From positions 17,646,257-17,710,256 of the forward strand of contig NC_135569.1 of the NCBI RefSeq assembly GCF_964340395.1: DNA of 64,000 bases, read 5' to 3'. Both the position numbers and the translations under genes were made by a program. Below, in pieces: positions 1 through 11,230 of the stretch. Positions within the stretch are counted from its first letter, which is position 1. Every line of letters starts with the position of its first letter. The notes beneath the pieces were generated by a model, which was not told where the DNA came from, did not search any database, and saw only the letters and a program-made list of their open reading frames with translations. The stretch comes from Glandiceps talaboti. Its lineage: Eukaryota; Hemichordata; Enteropneusta; Spengelidae.

Positions 1-360
1 TAAATAACCAATTCCATGAACTTTTTTGCAGTGCTGAATCAAAACTAATGTGCACTAAGTAATCCTACACAAAAACTCAAGTTCGGCGATGAAGTGAGAA
101 TTCGTGGCCGCCATCTTGGCTTTTGGCGAGTCACCTCACTCTGCCACCTTCCTTCGTCCCGGGTCGCCCGCGAAAAACTATGACAATTAGTCGTTTGGGA
201 ACAAAGCGTTTTGAAATGTCCACGGGCGTTTTGTCTACCGAACGTGCCCCTGATTTCAACTGATCATTAACCTTTGACCCTTCAACTCATTGATCTGTTA
301 GCTGTAGTTTTTGTTTACCAATCGAAAACAAAAGATGCAATATAAATTTGTAGAACTCAC
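1..360. other. Intronic or intergenic sequence, no gene seen
   Basis: Downstream of exon D in transcript order. Positions about 90-250 are richer in CpG than the surroundings, but no exon or promoter motif was recognised. Confidence 0.4.
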
Positions 361-413
361 CTTCTCCATTTGTATATACAGTACTTGTATCTCTCAATTC
401 ATAACCTTTGCGT
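361..413 (-). CDS. Receptor gene exon D: juxtamembrane cytoplasmic segment
   Basis: Inferred 53-bp exon with acceptor TTCTTGACAG and donor GTGAGT. The first base A completes an Arg codon from exon C, giving SKR then RKGYELRDTSTVYTNGE, with exit in phase 1. A basic cluster followed by Gly-Tyr-Glu and then a second Tyr-Thr resembles the start of the juxtamembrane segment of Eph receptors. From memory of the family, the vertebrate EphB pattern is Arg-Arg-x-Gly-Phe-Glu, then Asp-Ser and Tyr-Thr. Only one frame is open across the exon. Any kinase exons should lie beyond position 1. Confidence rests on the two matching phases and the TM-to-basic-tail logic; the Eph label itself is only about even odds. 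Confidence 0.62.
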
Positions 414-2050
414 CTGTCAAGAAAATATAATATAATGAGAAATTGTTTACATAAATGTTATTATGACAGACTCTTTGTATAAGACAACACATTACCATGA
501 TGTCATAGCAGACTATTAAAGTAGCATATAGGCTTCATTATTATGAACACTTCATTATATGATTTCTTTAAATGTCATCTAACAAGCTGATGTTGCAATG
601 TCCATATGTTATTTTAGTCTGTGACAGAATTTTGACAATATGGACTTGATTGTAGAGACTTTAATGGTAACCAACATCATAAAGTTGCAACCATATTTTA
701 CATTCCATAGATTCACTGACATATGATGTATTTAATGAGCTGTATACATCATCTTTAGCTGTAGCACTCACTGAAAATATTCAGAGCAGCTCTAATTAGC
801 TCCTTCTGACTTCAATTTACCAGACAGCTTCACAAGTCCAGCCAGTCAGCTGTGATACAGTCCTCTCAGCAAACTTGTAAAATAAGAATTTATCTCTAAC
901 ATTATCTGTCGCCAGTGGTCTCTGAGACTCACACAAAGTTTGGAAGTTTGACTGTAATCTTTGTAAATATTCAACAAGTCTACTTGAATGGGCTAGATGA
1001 GTTATTGCTTGTAACTTTTCCAAGTTTACAAACTAATCAAGGACTTGTTCAAATAGTGTCATCTAAATACTGACTTGAAATCATCAGTGTTGTGTCCTCC
1101 CAGTTGAAGGCACACTTGACAAGTCATCAGTCAGTTGAAGGCACACTTGACAAGCCTTCATAGAAGACAATTAAGTCACCCTCAAATATTTCACTTTTGT
1201 GGGAATAACAGATGAAATTCATTAAAAGTTTTGAATGGTTATGGTCAAATATAAAGCTTAAAAAGGCCACATCATATATAATATGAACATATAACTGAAT
1301 TATGTGCCTGTGTCTTTTTTGTTCTTGAACTACTGTACAAATGATGCAATTTGATACCATCATTCAGAAAGAAGTGATTTACATATCAATGTGACACAAG
1401 TTAGTATGTTCCTTGTTCTCTAACACTTTTCAACATGTGTGTATTTTCCTTGTCGTTTATACCTGTGCCTACTATATCATAAGAAAAGCTACAGTATAGT
1501 AGGTTCAACTCTATGATGAAAACCTTCCCACTCATGGTACATCTATTTTACATAAGACAAACATTTTAGATGGGCATTTCAAGTGAAATATCCCCTACCA
1601 GTACTGTTCCTTGTGGTATCATTTCTATGCTTATGAAACACTTCAACAGGAAATGAAAACATTTCAAACTGAATAGCCTAAACACAAGTTGTAGTCAGGT
1701 TTTCAGCTGTTTCTAATGTAACCATTTATGTCAATGTAATGTCAACCATCAATAACCTATACCATTTCAACAGCACTTTATCTATTTTATCTTTTCTTAC
1801 AAATAACATCTGTCATTTGAGTAGTAATCCCTTCAAAACAGAGTATCTTTTACAGACAAAGTTGACTTGAATATAATTCATTAATCCAAAGTGTAAACGA
1901 ATGAAAAGTTGACACATTTTATTAAATTTGTACAAAGGATCACACAAACACTGTATTATCAACATTGATTCTGTACAGATACTAGGTACATGTATTAAAT
2001 ATTACATGTACCAGTGGTTACTTGCATTAGTGGGTACTCATACAAGCAGT
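414..2050. other. Intron sequence with scattered short repeats
   Basis: Start of the 17 kb intron between exons C and D as read from the left. Short open frames (817-1023, 1127-1363) lack family signals. A direct repeat of about 50 bp lies at 1101-1160, and the motif CTTCATAGAAGACA at about 1156 recurs at 18140 and, diverged, at 31055. Confidence 0.4.
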
Positions 2051-2055
2051 GTACT

Positions 2056-2851
2056 ACAGTACATGAAATAAGTGCATGGTTGTTCTTTGTACATGAAATA
2101 AGTGCATGGTTGTTCTTTGTCCATGAAATGAGTGCACGGTTGTTCTTTGTACATGAAATAAGTGCACGGTTGTTCTTTGTACATGAAATGAGTGCACTGT
2201 TGTTCTTTGTACATGAAATAAGTGCACGGTTGTTCTTTGTACATGAAATGAGTGCACTGTTGTTCTTTGTACATGAAATAAGTGCACGGTTGTTCTTTGC
2301 ACATGAAATAAGTGCATGGTTGTTCTTTGTACATGAAATAAGTGCACGGTTGTTCTTTGTACATGAAATAAGTCCATGGTTGTTCTTTGTACATGAAATG
2401 AGTGCACTGTTGTTCTTTGTACATGAAATAAGTGCACGGTTGTTCTTTGCACATGAAATAAGTGCACGGTTGTTCTTTGTACATGAAATAAGTGCATGGT
2501 TGTTCTTTGTACATGAAATAAGTGCACGGTTGTTCTTTGCACATGAAATAAGTGCACGGTTGTTCTTTGTACATGAAATAAGTGCACGGTTGTTCTTTGT
2601 ACATGAAATAAGTGCATGGTTGTTCTTTGTACATGAAATAAGTGCACGGTTGTTCTTTGCACATGAAATAAGTGCACGGTTGTTCTTTGTACATGAAATA
2701 AGTGCACGGTTGTTCTTTGTACATGAAATAAGTGCACGGTTGTTCTTTGTCCATGAAATAAGTGCACGGTTGTTCTTTGTACATGAAATGAGTGCACTGT
2801 TGTTCTTTGCACATGAAATAAGTGCACGGTTGTTCTTTGTACATGAAATTG
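2056..2851 (+). repeat. 30-bp minisatellite, about 26 copies
   Basis: Unit AAGTGCACGGTTGTTCTTTG plus TACATGAAAT, with a few variant positions (GCAC/GCAT, GTAC/GCAC, CGG/CTG). Because 30 is a multiple of three and the unit lacks stops in several frames, open frames of 268-319 codons arise on both strands. These are repeat artefacts; I see no sign of a real gene. Confidence 0.95.
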
Positions 2852-3126
2852 TCTGACCATACTGTATATTTTATGGAAATTAGCTGTTTCAGATAAAAAT
2901 AAATATGTAATAATAACAAAACAAAGTTGAGTTGAGAATAAGTGGCAATTAGGGTGCCAGGGCTATTTCTGCTTGCAGTATTCTCTAGATGTTGCACTTT
3001 TACTTGCTATGATCGTACAAGTAAAAGTACGGCCACGGAGAACACTGCACTCTCATGTAAATACATGCACCCTTAGTACAGCATATATACTTACACCCAC
3101 ATATTGTCATGGGTTCTGTCATAGAA

Positions 3127-3352
3127 TGAACACTGCGTAGTTATTGGACCCAACCACAATCTATTTAAGGTTATTCCTTAATATATTCTACCCTGAAGTA
3201 TTCTAAACACAATGAACACTGCGTAGTTATTGGACCCAACCACAATCTATTTAAGGTTATTCCTTAATATATTCTACCCTGAAGTATTCTAAACACAATG
3301 AACACTGCGTAGTTATTGGACCCAACCACAATCTATTTAAGGTTATTCCTTA
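3127..3352 (+). repeat. 86-bp tandem repeat, left block
   Basis: About 2.6 copies of a unit containing AACACTGCGTAGTTATTGGA; starts at 3129, 3215 and 3301. The array is interrupted at 3352 by nested MITEs and resumes at 4421. Confidence 0.92.
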
Positions 3353-4273
3353 TTATATTATACCAGTATATTGATGGTGGAAATCGAGGGATCTGATTGG
3401 TCTAGACATCGAACTAGCGCGTCTAAAACGAGTGATAATGCACTGCTGGTACGATAATGCACTGCTGGCACGCGTCCAAATTTTGTTCGCCTACGAGCGT
3501 TGAGTTGTAGTCCGCCGTGATACTGATAGTGAACTCTTCGAATTGTCAGAGGCGGATTTTCTCTCAATGAGACAATATTTTATGAGAAATTATGAAGGAA
3601 ATTTCGAAAGCAACCCAGTCATCGCGTATTTGTTCAAATCATCGCCTACTACATGTACTAAGGTCAAGGCGCTAGGCATGCACGAGATCGGTCGCGGTCC
3701 CAGCCTCGGCGCGGCTGGAGTGGAAACATTGGTGAGCTGTCCTGTCCTGTCATAATAATGAAGCAAGTGAAAGAGGTTACACTGGCCGACTTACCATTAA
3801 TCTAAATAGAAATTTGTCAGGGATCCTGTCCTAGAGTATCAGTCATCAATCCGAGAGGGAAATCCTCAAACCCGAAAATCTACTGACGTAACTTCCAGTA
3901 ATATAAATACATTGTAAATATCAACCTGCCGCCATGCCTATCGTCTCACTTCACCGAGTCGCGAATTCGGCCGGGAACGATCGAAGCACGCTGTATTTAA
4001 TAAACCACTTCAAGTTTATACCTTGAGTCAAACAGGTTGTTTATTCATCACTGTGCACTTTTAATGAGCCGATCAATGTACAGATTATCCCTAGAAACGA
4101 CGAGCAGATAAAATAAATCCAGTCGCTGCACGACGTTCACATTCAGGCCAAGATCAGCTGTCTTGAAAAGCAGCGTTATTGTTATGCAAATTAGACACAG
4201 AGGCGCATATGAATCGAGAAAACGTTAGTTCTTATCTTGTTTCCGATATTTTCAATATACTGGTATAATATAA
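3353..4273. mobile_element. MITE with perfect 21-bp TIRs and TA target duplication
   Basis: The left end begins TTATATTATACCAGTATATT and the right end is its exact reverse complement (21 bp in all). TA flanks both ends (3351-3352 and 4274-4275), as in Tc1/mariner-type insertion. The 921-bp interior is GC-richer and CpG-containing, with only short open frames (3358-3567 minus, 3543-3755 plus) that I do not recognise. It is non-autonomous. It sits exactly in the TTA duplication of the neighbouring palindromic element, so it inserted later. Confidence 0.8.
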
Positions 4274-4275
4274 TA

Positions 4276-4417
4276 GCGATAAACCACCCCCTGGGGAAGG
4301 TATACCACTCGGTTTTGACCAGTGAACTCAATATATGCACTCGCTATCGCTCGTGCATATATTTCGTTCACTGGTCAAAACCTCTTGGTATACCATCCCC
4401 AGGGGGTGGTTTATTGC
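4276..4417. mobile_element. 142-bp palindromic MITE with TTA duplication
   Basis: The two halves form a nearly complete hairpin: GATAAACCACCCCCTGGGG on the left matches CCCCAGGGGGTGGTTTATTG on the right, and the complementarity extends inward through TTTTGACCAGTGAAC. With the 3353-4273 element removed, TTA flanks both sides (3350-3352 and 4418-4420) and the 86-bp array continues across. A 3-bp TWA duplication fits PIF/Harbinger-type MITEs; that class call is inference. Confidence 0.75.
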
Positions 4418-4420
4418 TTA

Positions 4421-4627
4421 AATATATTCTACCCTGAAGTATTCTAAACACAATGAACACTGCGTAGTTATTGGACCCAACCACAATCTATTTAAGGTTA
4501 TTCCTTAATATATTCTACCCTGAAGTATTCTAAACACAATGAACACTGCGTAGTTATTGGACCCAACCACAATCTATTTAAGGTTATTCCTTAATATATT
4601 CTACCCTGAAGTATTCTAAACACAATC
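4421..4627 (+). repeat. 86-bp tandem repeat, right block
   Basis: Continuation of the array at 3127-3352, with the same unit and period (starts 4456 and 4542), decaying after 4625. Confidence 0.9.
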
Positions 4628-5230
4628 AACACAAACTAACCAACATGAAAACCAGTAGTTACCTTATCTCCGTCTTATATCAGTTGTTATCAATTTATTA
4701 GGCTATTATAAGTAACGCTACAAACAGCTTTAGAGATGCAAACAACTTTTATGACACCCGTTTTCGCCAGGCAAGCCCGCGGGTTTGTTGCACTTGGACC
4801 GCTAATGGTTTGTGACTGTCATGATAAAGGCAAATTTATCAACTTGCAATGTAGTTTTTTCTGTTTTTCTTCCAGTTTGTAGTAAACTATGGTAATTACC
4901 ACAGTTTGTCATATGACAATTTTCAGCGGTTGTGACATAACTAGGTTTTATTTAGTTTTCTACGTTTTGCATACAGGACACAACTATGGTACTGTCCTCA
5001 GGATATGAAGAGTTAGATAAACAGCTACATTTACTAGCTCTGTTTACATTCTTTGAAAATGCTATTAAAATGAAATATTCACACCTGGTACAGTCATTTT
5101 AATAACTAAATTTATACAATGGCAGACATTATAAATGTGATGTCTCCATTTCCCATAAGGTGAATGTTTCTTGTTCAATAGGTATTATTTTAACATTGCC
5201 TCTAGTCTTGTTGTTCAAAAAATTAGCCAT
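4628..5230. other. Unannotated intron sequence
   Basis: AT-rich, no exon, RNA gene or repeat recognised. Confidence 0.35.
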
Positions 5231-5755
5231 ACTACATACATAGATTCCATTGCCAAGGGTGTTTTTTTCTGAGTTTCTTTGTTATCTTGCAAAAAAAAAT
5301 TCTTTCAAAACCTGCATAATGTAAAATATAAATGTTGATACAAATTTACTAGGAAGGACTGAGTTTAACATTGTGTCACAATATTTTGAAGAAAATCTAC
5401 AGAATAACACTTCTAGAAACATCTGACCAAGTTTCAGTCTCATTGACCAAGTACTTTTTGAGATAAATTTTTGACCAAAACTCACATGTTTACACCTAAT
5501 TTGCATATTATTGATGAGATCATCATATGCTTAATATTTCTTCATCTATGCACCCACAGATGCATCCCTCTTAAATTTCAGCCCAATCTGGTGAGTAGTT
5601 TTGGAATTATAGGTTTTTGACCAAAAAGACACATTTTTAACCCTAATTTGCATATTACTAAGGGAATCATCATGTCATGAACATGACAGACAGACAGACA
5701 AACACTTTGCCATGCCTATAGCACATCTGAACATTATCAGTTCAGTTATGCTAAA
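5231..5755 (+). repeat. Interspersed repeat family 1 copy
   Basis: Carries the family modules TTGACCAAAA, CCTAATTTGCATAT and a (GACA)n tract, then the conserved 3' end CCTATAGCACATCTGAAC, a hairpin (CTGAAC..GTTCAG) and ATGCTAA. Related copies occur at about 20.34, 29.4, 33.6, 34.8, 51.8 and 62.1 kb. Confidence 0.75.
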
Positions 5756-6077
5756 AATGAAATTAAGGCAAATTATGCAGTAGAAGGAAAGCTTGATTAA
5801 GTAGACTATTTGTGACAAGGCCTAGGAGTACTATATATACATATATTATACAACTCACTGCTTATGGTTTGATAAGAATAGCATCTTTTCTCTATACTGT
5901 ACTCAGCAATGGAATCTTCTATCACCAATCCAAGTCTTAAATGCACTTTACCCTGAGGGTATATGTACCATAGGCACAGATACCACAGACAGACTTCTCA
6001 ATCTAATTAGTAGACTTTATAAATTGACTCTTCTTTCTTAATGCTCATATTTCCTGTTGCATCTTGATGTGCATTTC
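5756..6077. other. Unannotated intron sequence
   Basis: Short AT-rich spacer before the 39-bp satellite; nothing recognised. Confidence 0.35.
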
Positions 6078-8670
6078 AATGTAGTATAGTGTTCATTATC
6101 CTAGTTATATCACTCTACTCTAGTATAGTGTTCATTATCCTAGTTATATGACTCTACTCTAGTATAGTGTTCATTATCCTAGTTATATGACTCTACTCTA
6201 GTATAGTGTTCATTATCCTAGTTATATGACTCTAATCTAGTATAGTGTTCATTATCCTAGTTATATGACTCTAATCTAGTATAGTGTTCATTATCCTAGT
6301 TATATGACTCTAATATAGTATAGTGTTCATTATCCGAGTTATATGACTCTAATCTAGTATAGTGTTCATTATCCTAGTTATATCACTCTAATCTAGTATA
6401 GTGTTCATTATCCTAGTTATATGACTCTAATCTAGTATAGTGTTCATTATCCTAGTTATATCACTCTACTCTAGTATAGTGTTCATTATCCTAGTTATAT
6501 GACTCTACTCTAGTATAGTGTTCATTATCCTAGTTATATGACTCTACTCTAGTATAGTGTTCATTATCCTAGTTATATGACTCTAATCTAGTATAGTGTT
6601 CATTATCCTAGTTATATGACTCTAATCTAGTATAGTGTTCATTATCCTAGTTATATGACTCTAATATAGTATAGTGTTCATTATCCGAGTTATATGACTC
6701 TAATCTAGTATAGTGTTCATTATCCTAGTTATGTGACTCTAATCTAGTATAGTGTTCATTATCCTAGTTATATGACTCTACTCTAGTATAGTGTTCATTA
6801 TCCTAGTTATATGACTCTAATCTAGTATAGTGTTCATTATCCTAGTTATATGACTCTACTCTAGTATAGTGTTCATTATCCTAGTTATATGACTCTAATC
6901 TAGTATAGTGTTCATTATCCTAGTTATATGACTCTAATCTAGTATAGTGTTCATTATCCTAGTTATATGACTCTAATCTAGTATAGTGTTCATTATCCTA
7001 GTTATGTGACTCTACTCTAGTATAGTGTTCATTATCCTAGTTATATGACTCTAATCTAGTATAGTGTTCATTATCCTAGTTATATGACTCTAATCTAGTA
7101 TAGTGTTCATTATCCTAGTTATATGACTCTAATCTAGTATAGTGTTCATTATCCTAGTTATGTGACTCTAATCTAGTATAGTGTTCATTATCCTAGTTAT
7201 GTGACTCTAATCTAGTATAGTGTTCATTATCCGAGTTATATGACTCTAATCTAGTATAGTGTTCATTATCCTAGTTATATGACTCTAATCTAGTATAGCG
7301 TGCATTATCCTAGTTATATGACTCTAATCTAGTATAGCGTGCATTATCCTAGTTATATGACTCTAATCTAGTATAGTGTTCATTATCCTCGTTATATGAC
7401 TCTAATCTAGTATAGTGTTCATTATCCTGGTTATATGACTCTAATCTAGTATAGTGTTCATTATCCTGGTTATATGACTCTAATATAGTATAGTGTTCAT
7501 TATCCTAGTTATATGACTCTAATCTAGTATAGTGTTCATTATCCTAGTTATGTGACTCTAATCTAGTATAGCGTGCATTATCCTAGTTATATGACTCTAA
7601 TCTAGTATAGTGTTCATTATCCTAGTTATATCACTCTAATCTAGTATAGTGTTCATTATCCTAGTTATGTGACTCTAATCTAGTATAGTGTTCATTATCC
7701 TAGTTATATCACTCTAATCTAGTATAGTGTTCATTATCCTAGTTATATGACTCTAATCTAGTATAGTGTTCATTATCCTAGTTATATGACTCTAATCTAG
7801 TATAGTGTTCATTATCCTAGTTATATGACTCTAATCTAGTATAGTGTTCATTATCCTAGTTATATGACTCTAATCTAGTATAGTGTTCATTATCCTAGTT
7901 ATATGACTCTAATCTAGTATAGTGTTCATTATCCTAGTTATGTGACTCTAATCTAGTATAGTGTTCATTATCCTAGTTATGTGACTCTAATCTAGTATAG
8001 TGTTCATTATCCTAGTTATATGACTCTACTCTAGTAGTGTTCATTATCCTAGTTATGTGACTCTAATCTAGTATAGCGTGCATTATCCTAGTTATGTGAC
8101 TCTAATCTAGTATAGTGTTCATTATCCTAGTTATATGACTCTAATCTAGTATAGTGTTCATTATCCTAGTTATATGACTCTAATCTAGTATAGTGTTCAT
8201 TATCCTAGTTATATCACTCTAATCTAGTATAGTGTTCATTATCCTAGTTATATGACTCTAATCTAGTATAGTGTTCATTATCCTAGTTATATGACTCTAA
8301 TCTAGTATAGTGTTCATTATCCTAGTTATATGACTCTAATCTAGTATAGTGTTCATTATCCTAGTTATGTGACTCTAATATAGTATAGTGTTCATTATCC
8401 GAGTTATATGACTCTAATCTAGTATAGTGTTCATTATCCTAGTTATGTGACTCTACTCTAGTATAGTGTTCATTATCCTAGTTATATGACTCTACTCTAG
8501 TATAGTGTTCATTATCCTAGTTATGTGACTCTAATATAGTATAGTGTTCATTATCCGAGTTATATGACTCTAATCTAGTATAGTGTTCATTATCCTAGTT
8601 ATGTGACTCTAATCTAGTATAGTGTTCATTATCCTAGTTATATGACTCTAATCTAGTATAGTGTTCATTA
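6078..8670 (+). repeat. 39-bp satellite, left block (about 66 copies)
   Basis: Unit TCTAGTATAGTGTTCATTAT plus CCTAGTTATATGACTCTAA. Variants are linked: the form with AATATAG followed by CCGAG recurs at 6334 and 6685 (351 bp, exactly nine units), showing block duplication. A 14-unit interval (546 bp) separates the next CCGAG at 7231. The array is cut by a transposon after TTA at 8668-8670. Confidence 0.96.
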
Positions 8671-8935
8671 GGGCGGCCCTTTTTATTTTTCTGTTTCTCA
8701 TCTCCCGACCGACCCTAATTTGCAGCTCCGACATCAGAAAAAAAAAAGTTTTTTTATTTCCGACCGACCCCTGAGCACAGCAAAATTGTAAGGTTCCTCA
8801 TGGCGTCTTAGACCAGTTCTGCCGAGGCCACGACCTTGCGACATTGGCCCCCTAAAATTACAAATGACGCAATAATTTTCCCACCTTGCGTCGCTTTGGC
8901 ACATTCATTTTACGGCAGACATCAAAATTATCTAA

Positions 8936-11230
8936 GGGAGTGTACAGTTTTAACTTCCAGGGGGGGGGCCCGGAGGATTTTCAGGGGGGGCCACCAATTT
9001 TTCTCAAGAAAAATTAGGGGGGGCTAAACAAAAATTTCACTATTTGTTAGGGGGGGCCACAAAAAAACCAACCTAAACCTGAATGTCAGGATGGACAAGT
9101 GCCAGATATGTATATAAAATAAAATATAGGCAAAACCCAACACTTGACTGTGCACAATGTCCTACAGAAGTAGCATTTAACATGGATTGATGATAAAACA
9201 GTGCACAAACCTATTAAATCACAATATTTGTATTCAGTGAAACAAAAATTGACCAGCGACTCTGCCACTTCTCAAGGTAACTTTCCCATGAAATTGTGTA
9301 GGACTTGTTTCATCACAATCACTGTCTGAGATATCAGCCGTGCTTGAAGTTTCAGAGTTATCAGAAAAACAATCATCACTGTCTATAACACCTATTATAG
9401 CATTTTCACTTTCAGAGTCACTACTATTTGTATCACTGATGTCTGTGGTTGTAGTTTGAAGTTCATTTGCAGTCACTTTTCTTGACCTAAATTCAGGTGT
9501 TCCAAGTATGTGCGTTGATATTATGTCTACTTTTTCTCCTTTTAATTTTCTATATTTTGGCAATTTATGCTTGTCTAGATATTTATCTAGCTCTTTTACG
9601 TTCAGTTTTTCTAGAGTTCCACTTATGAATAACTGCAACCAGTCATAGTCATTATAATTCTTGTTTTCTCTTTTCTTCTGTACCTCTAACCGATGTCTGG
9701 ATCTAATGTTTTTCATCCTCTCCAAATTTCTCAAATGTTCAATGTAGTTTTTAACACTGTTCACACTGACAATATATTTCTCAGCAAAACGAGAAATAGC
9801 AGCTTCATCATTTAATTGTTTTGAAACATAGAGCTTTTTTAAGTTAGCACGTGGTAAGTAGTCATCAACAGTTCGATTTGTGTTTGGTGTTTCAAACACA
9901 TCCATATAATGACCTGGGTTGTGCATATCTGGCATAGGATGTGGTATTTTGTTCATAGATGGCGATACCCAATCTGTGGTGGAACAGTAACTACACTTTG
10001 AGCCATTTTGTATACATGAATCCCTAATAAATTCCATATAGAGCTCACCAATATTGTAATGGGTTTCAATAAATTTGCTAATTTTCTCCATGTATGAACT
10101 GCCAGGAATTTGTTTCTTTTTAACTTCTGATTGCGACGACATTATTTATAATGTAATCAACTAAACATAAACCTTCTGTAACAGTTCCTACTTTTCAAAA
10201 TGTGAGGTGATATTTAATATTCACTTGGTAGAATTATTTTAATTCTGAAATTAAAGTTTGAAGAGATGTTTTCATTCTATCACCATGGTAGGGTTCAAGT
10301 ATTATATGATAGCTTTTGTGAGTTTGAATTAAACACAAAATTATTCACAGGTGCTGGGTGAGGAATGTATTCATAACAAGCCATGCATTCATAAAAATAT
10401 TATTCAACCCTTTGAAGTGATGCATGTACTGCCCCCCCCCCCCCCCTCAGCGCATCAGTTTACTAAAGTCTCTTGAAATATAGTCCAGAAGTGTTTTATA
10501 TTTTGCGTAGAGATAATATGAATACTATAATATAGGAAGGGTCTTAATATGTATTTCAATCTTAAATAACATGTTTTCCATTTGCACTGCAATTAAAAAT
10601 GTTTCTAAAATGTGTAATTTATGAAGTGTTTAAATTAATAATAAATGATTGTGTGACCAAACCACTGCAAATTAATCCTAAAATTTGAATATGTTCACAT
10701 GGAAAAAAGTTTCCTCATGGTGCAATTTTGCACAATTTTTTCCAAACCTGTGATAAATAAGTAATATATATATATATTTACTTGTTCATTTATTTGCTAA
10801 TTTATTTATGTCAGTGATGGGCTAAAAATCCAAGAAAAAGTGTAGCCAGACCAGTAGTCTATTCTGTCACCCCTCAGTTGTAAGTAGACATCCTGTCAGC
10901 CAATTTAACTTATAATAGTCTTTATTTGTGATTTTATGAGTGTCCATGATTCAACAACTTTGTGCACTGGTTCAATTCTGAAGTAAGTATAAATATGGAA
11001 TAAGTTAATACATGTAGCAACTGCTGGCAAATCTATGTGTTGCTGTATCTGTGTTTCATCTGTGCGTATTTTGTTAGTGGTTTCAGGGGGGGCCATGAAA
11101 TAAAAACAAGAAGTCTTAGGGGGGGCCAGATAATTTATACCAGTTTTTGTAGGGGGGGCCACCAATAAAAATCCCTTGCTTCATTAGAAATCCTCCGGCC
11201 TCCCCCTGGAAATTAAAAATGTACACTCCC
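8936..11230. mobile_element. Nested 2.3 kb transposon with TAA duplication
   Basis: TIRs GGGAGTGTACAGTTTTAACT (left) and GGGAGTGTACATTTTTAATT (right, reverse complement) continue into TTCCAGGGGG. TAA flanks both sides (8933-8935 and 11231-11233). Subterminal regions hold repeated AGGGGGGGCCA motifs in the same + orientation at both ends. It carries the 302-codon frame at 9234-10142. A 3-bp TWA duplication again suggests PIF/Harbinger-like, unproven. Confidence 0.82.
9234..10142 (-). CDS. Transposon-borne protein with SAP-like C-terminal region
   Basis: Intact 302-codon frame inside the nested transposon and the only long frame here not made by a tandem repeat. Visible parts: a short Cys cluster near residues 44-55 (C..GSKCSYC); a helical, basic middle (about 110-165, ..SVKNYIEHLRNLERMKN..); a segment near 168-210 reading DYDWLQLFISGTLEKLNVKE then LDKYLDKHKLP and GEKVDIISTHI, which looks like a SAP-type helix-extended-helix DNA-binding motif; a Ser/Asp/Glu-rich acidic tract (about 230-280); and a final RSGRVAGQF. 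The same layout occurs, as I recall, in transposon-associated proteins of cnidarians and other invertebrates. I see no DDE catalytic core, so it may be an accessory protein or the C-terminal part of a larger spliced product. The first Met follows a plausible untranslated leader. No host function is implied. Confidence 0.6.
   Translation of the reverse strand: MSSQSEVKKKQIPGSSYMEKISKFIETHYNIGELYMEFIRDSCIQNGSKCSYCSTTDWVSPSMNKIPHPMPDMHNPGHYMDVFETPNTNRTVDDYLPRANLKKLYVSKQLNDEAAISRFAEKYIVSVNSVKNYIEHLRNLERMKNIRSRHRLEVQKKRENKNYNDYDWLQLFISGTLEKLNVKELDKYLDKHKLPKYRKLKGEKVDIISTHILGTPEFRSRKVTANELQTTTTDISDTNSSDSESENAIIGVIDSDDCFSDNSETSSTADISDSDCDETSPTQFHGKVTLRSGRVAGQFLFH

Noticed and set aside
2038-2997. 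Open frames of 268-319 codons on both strands
   Set aside because: They arise from a 30-bp stop-free tandem repeat; the peptides are pure 10-residue repeats and both strands are open.
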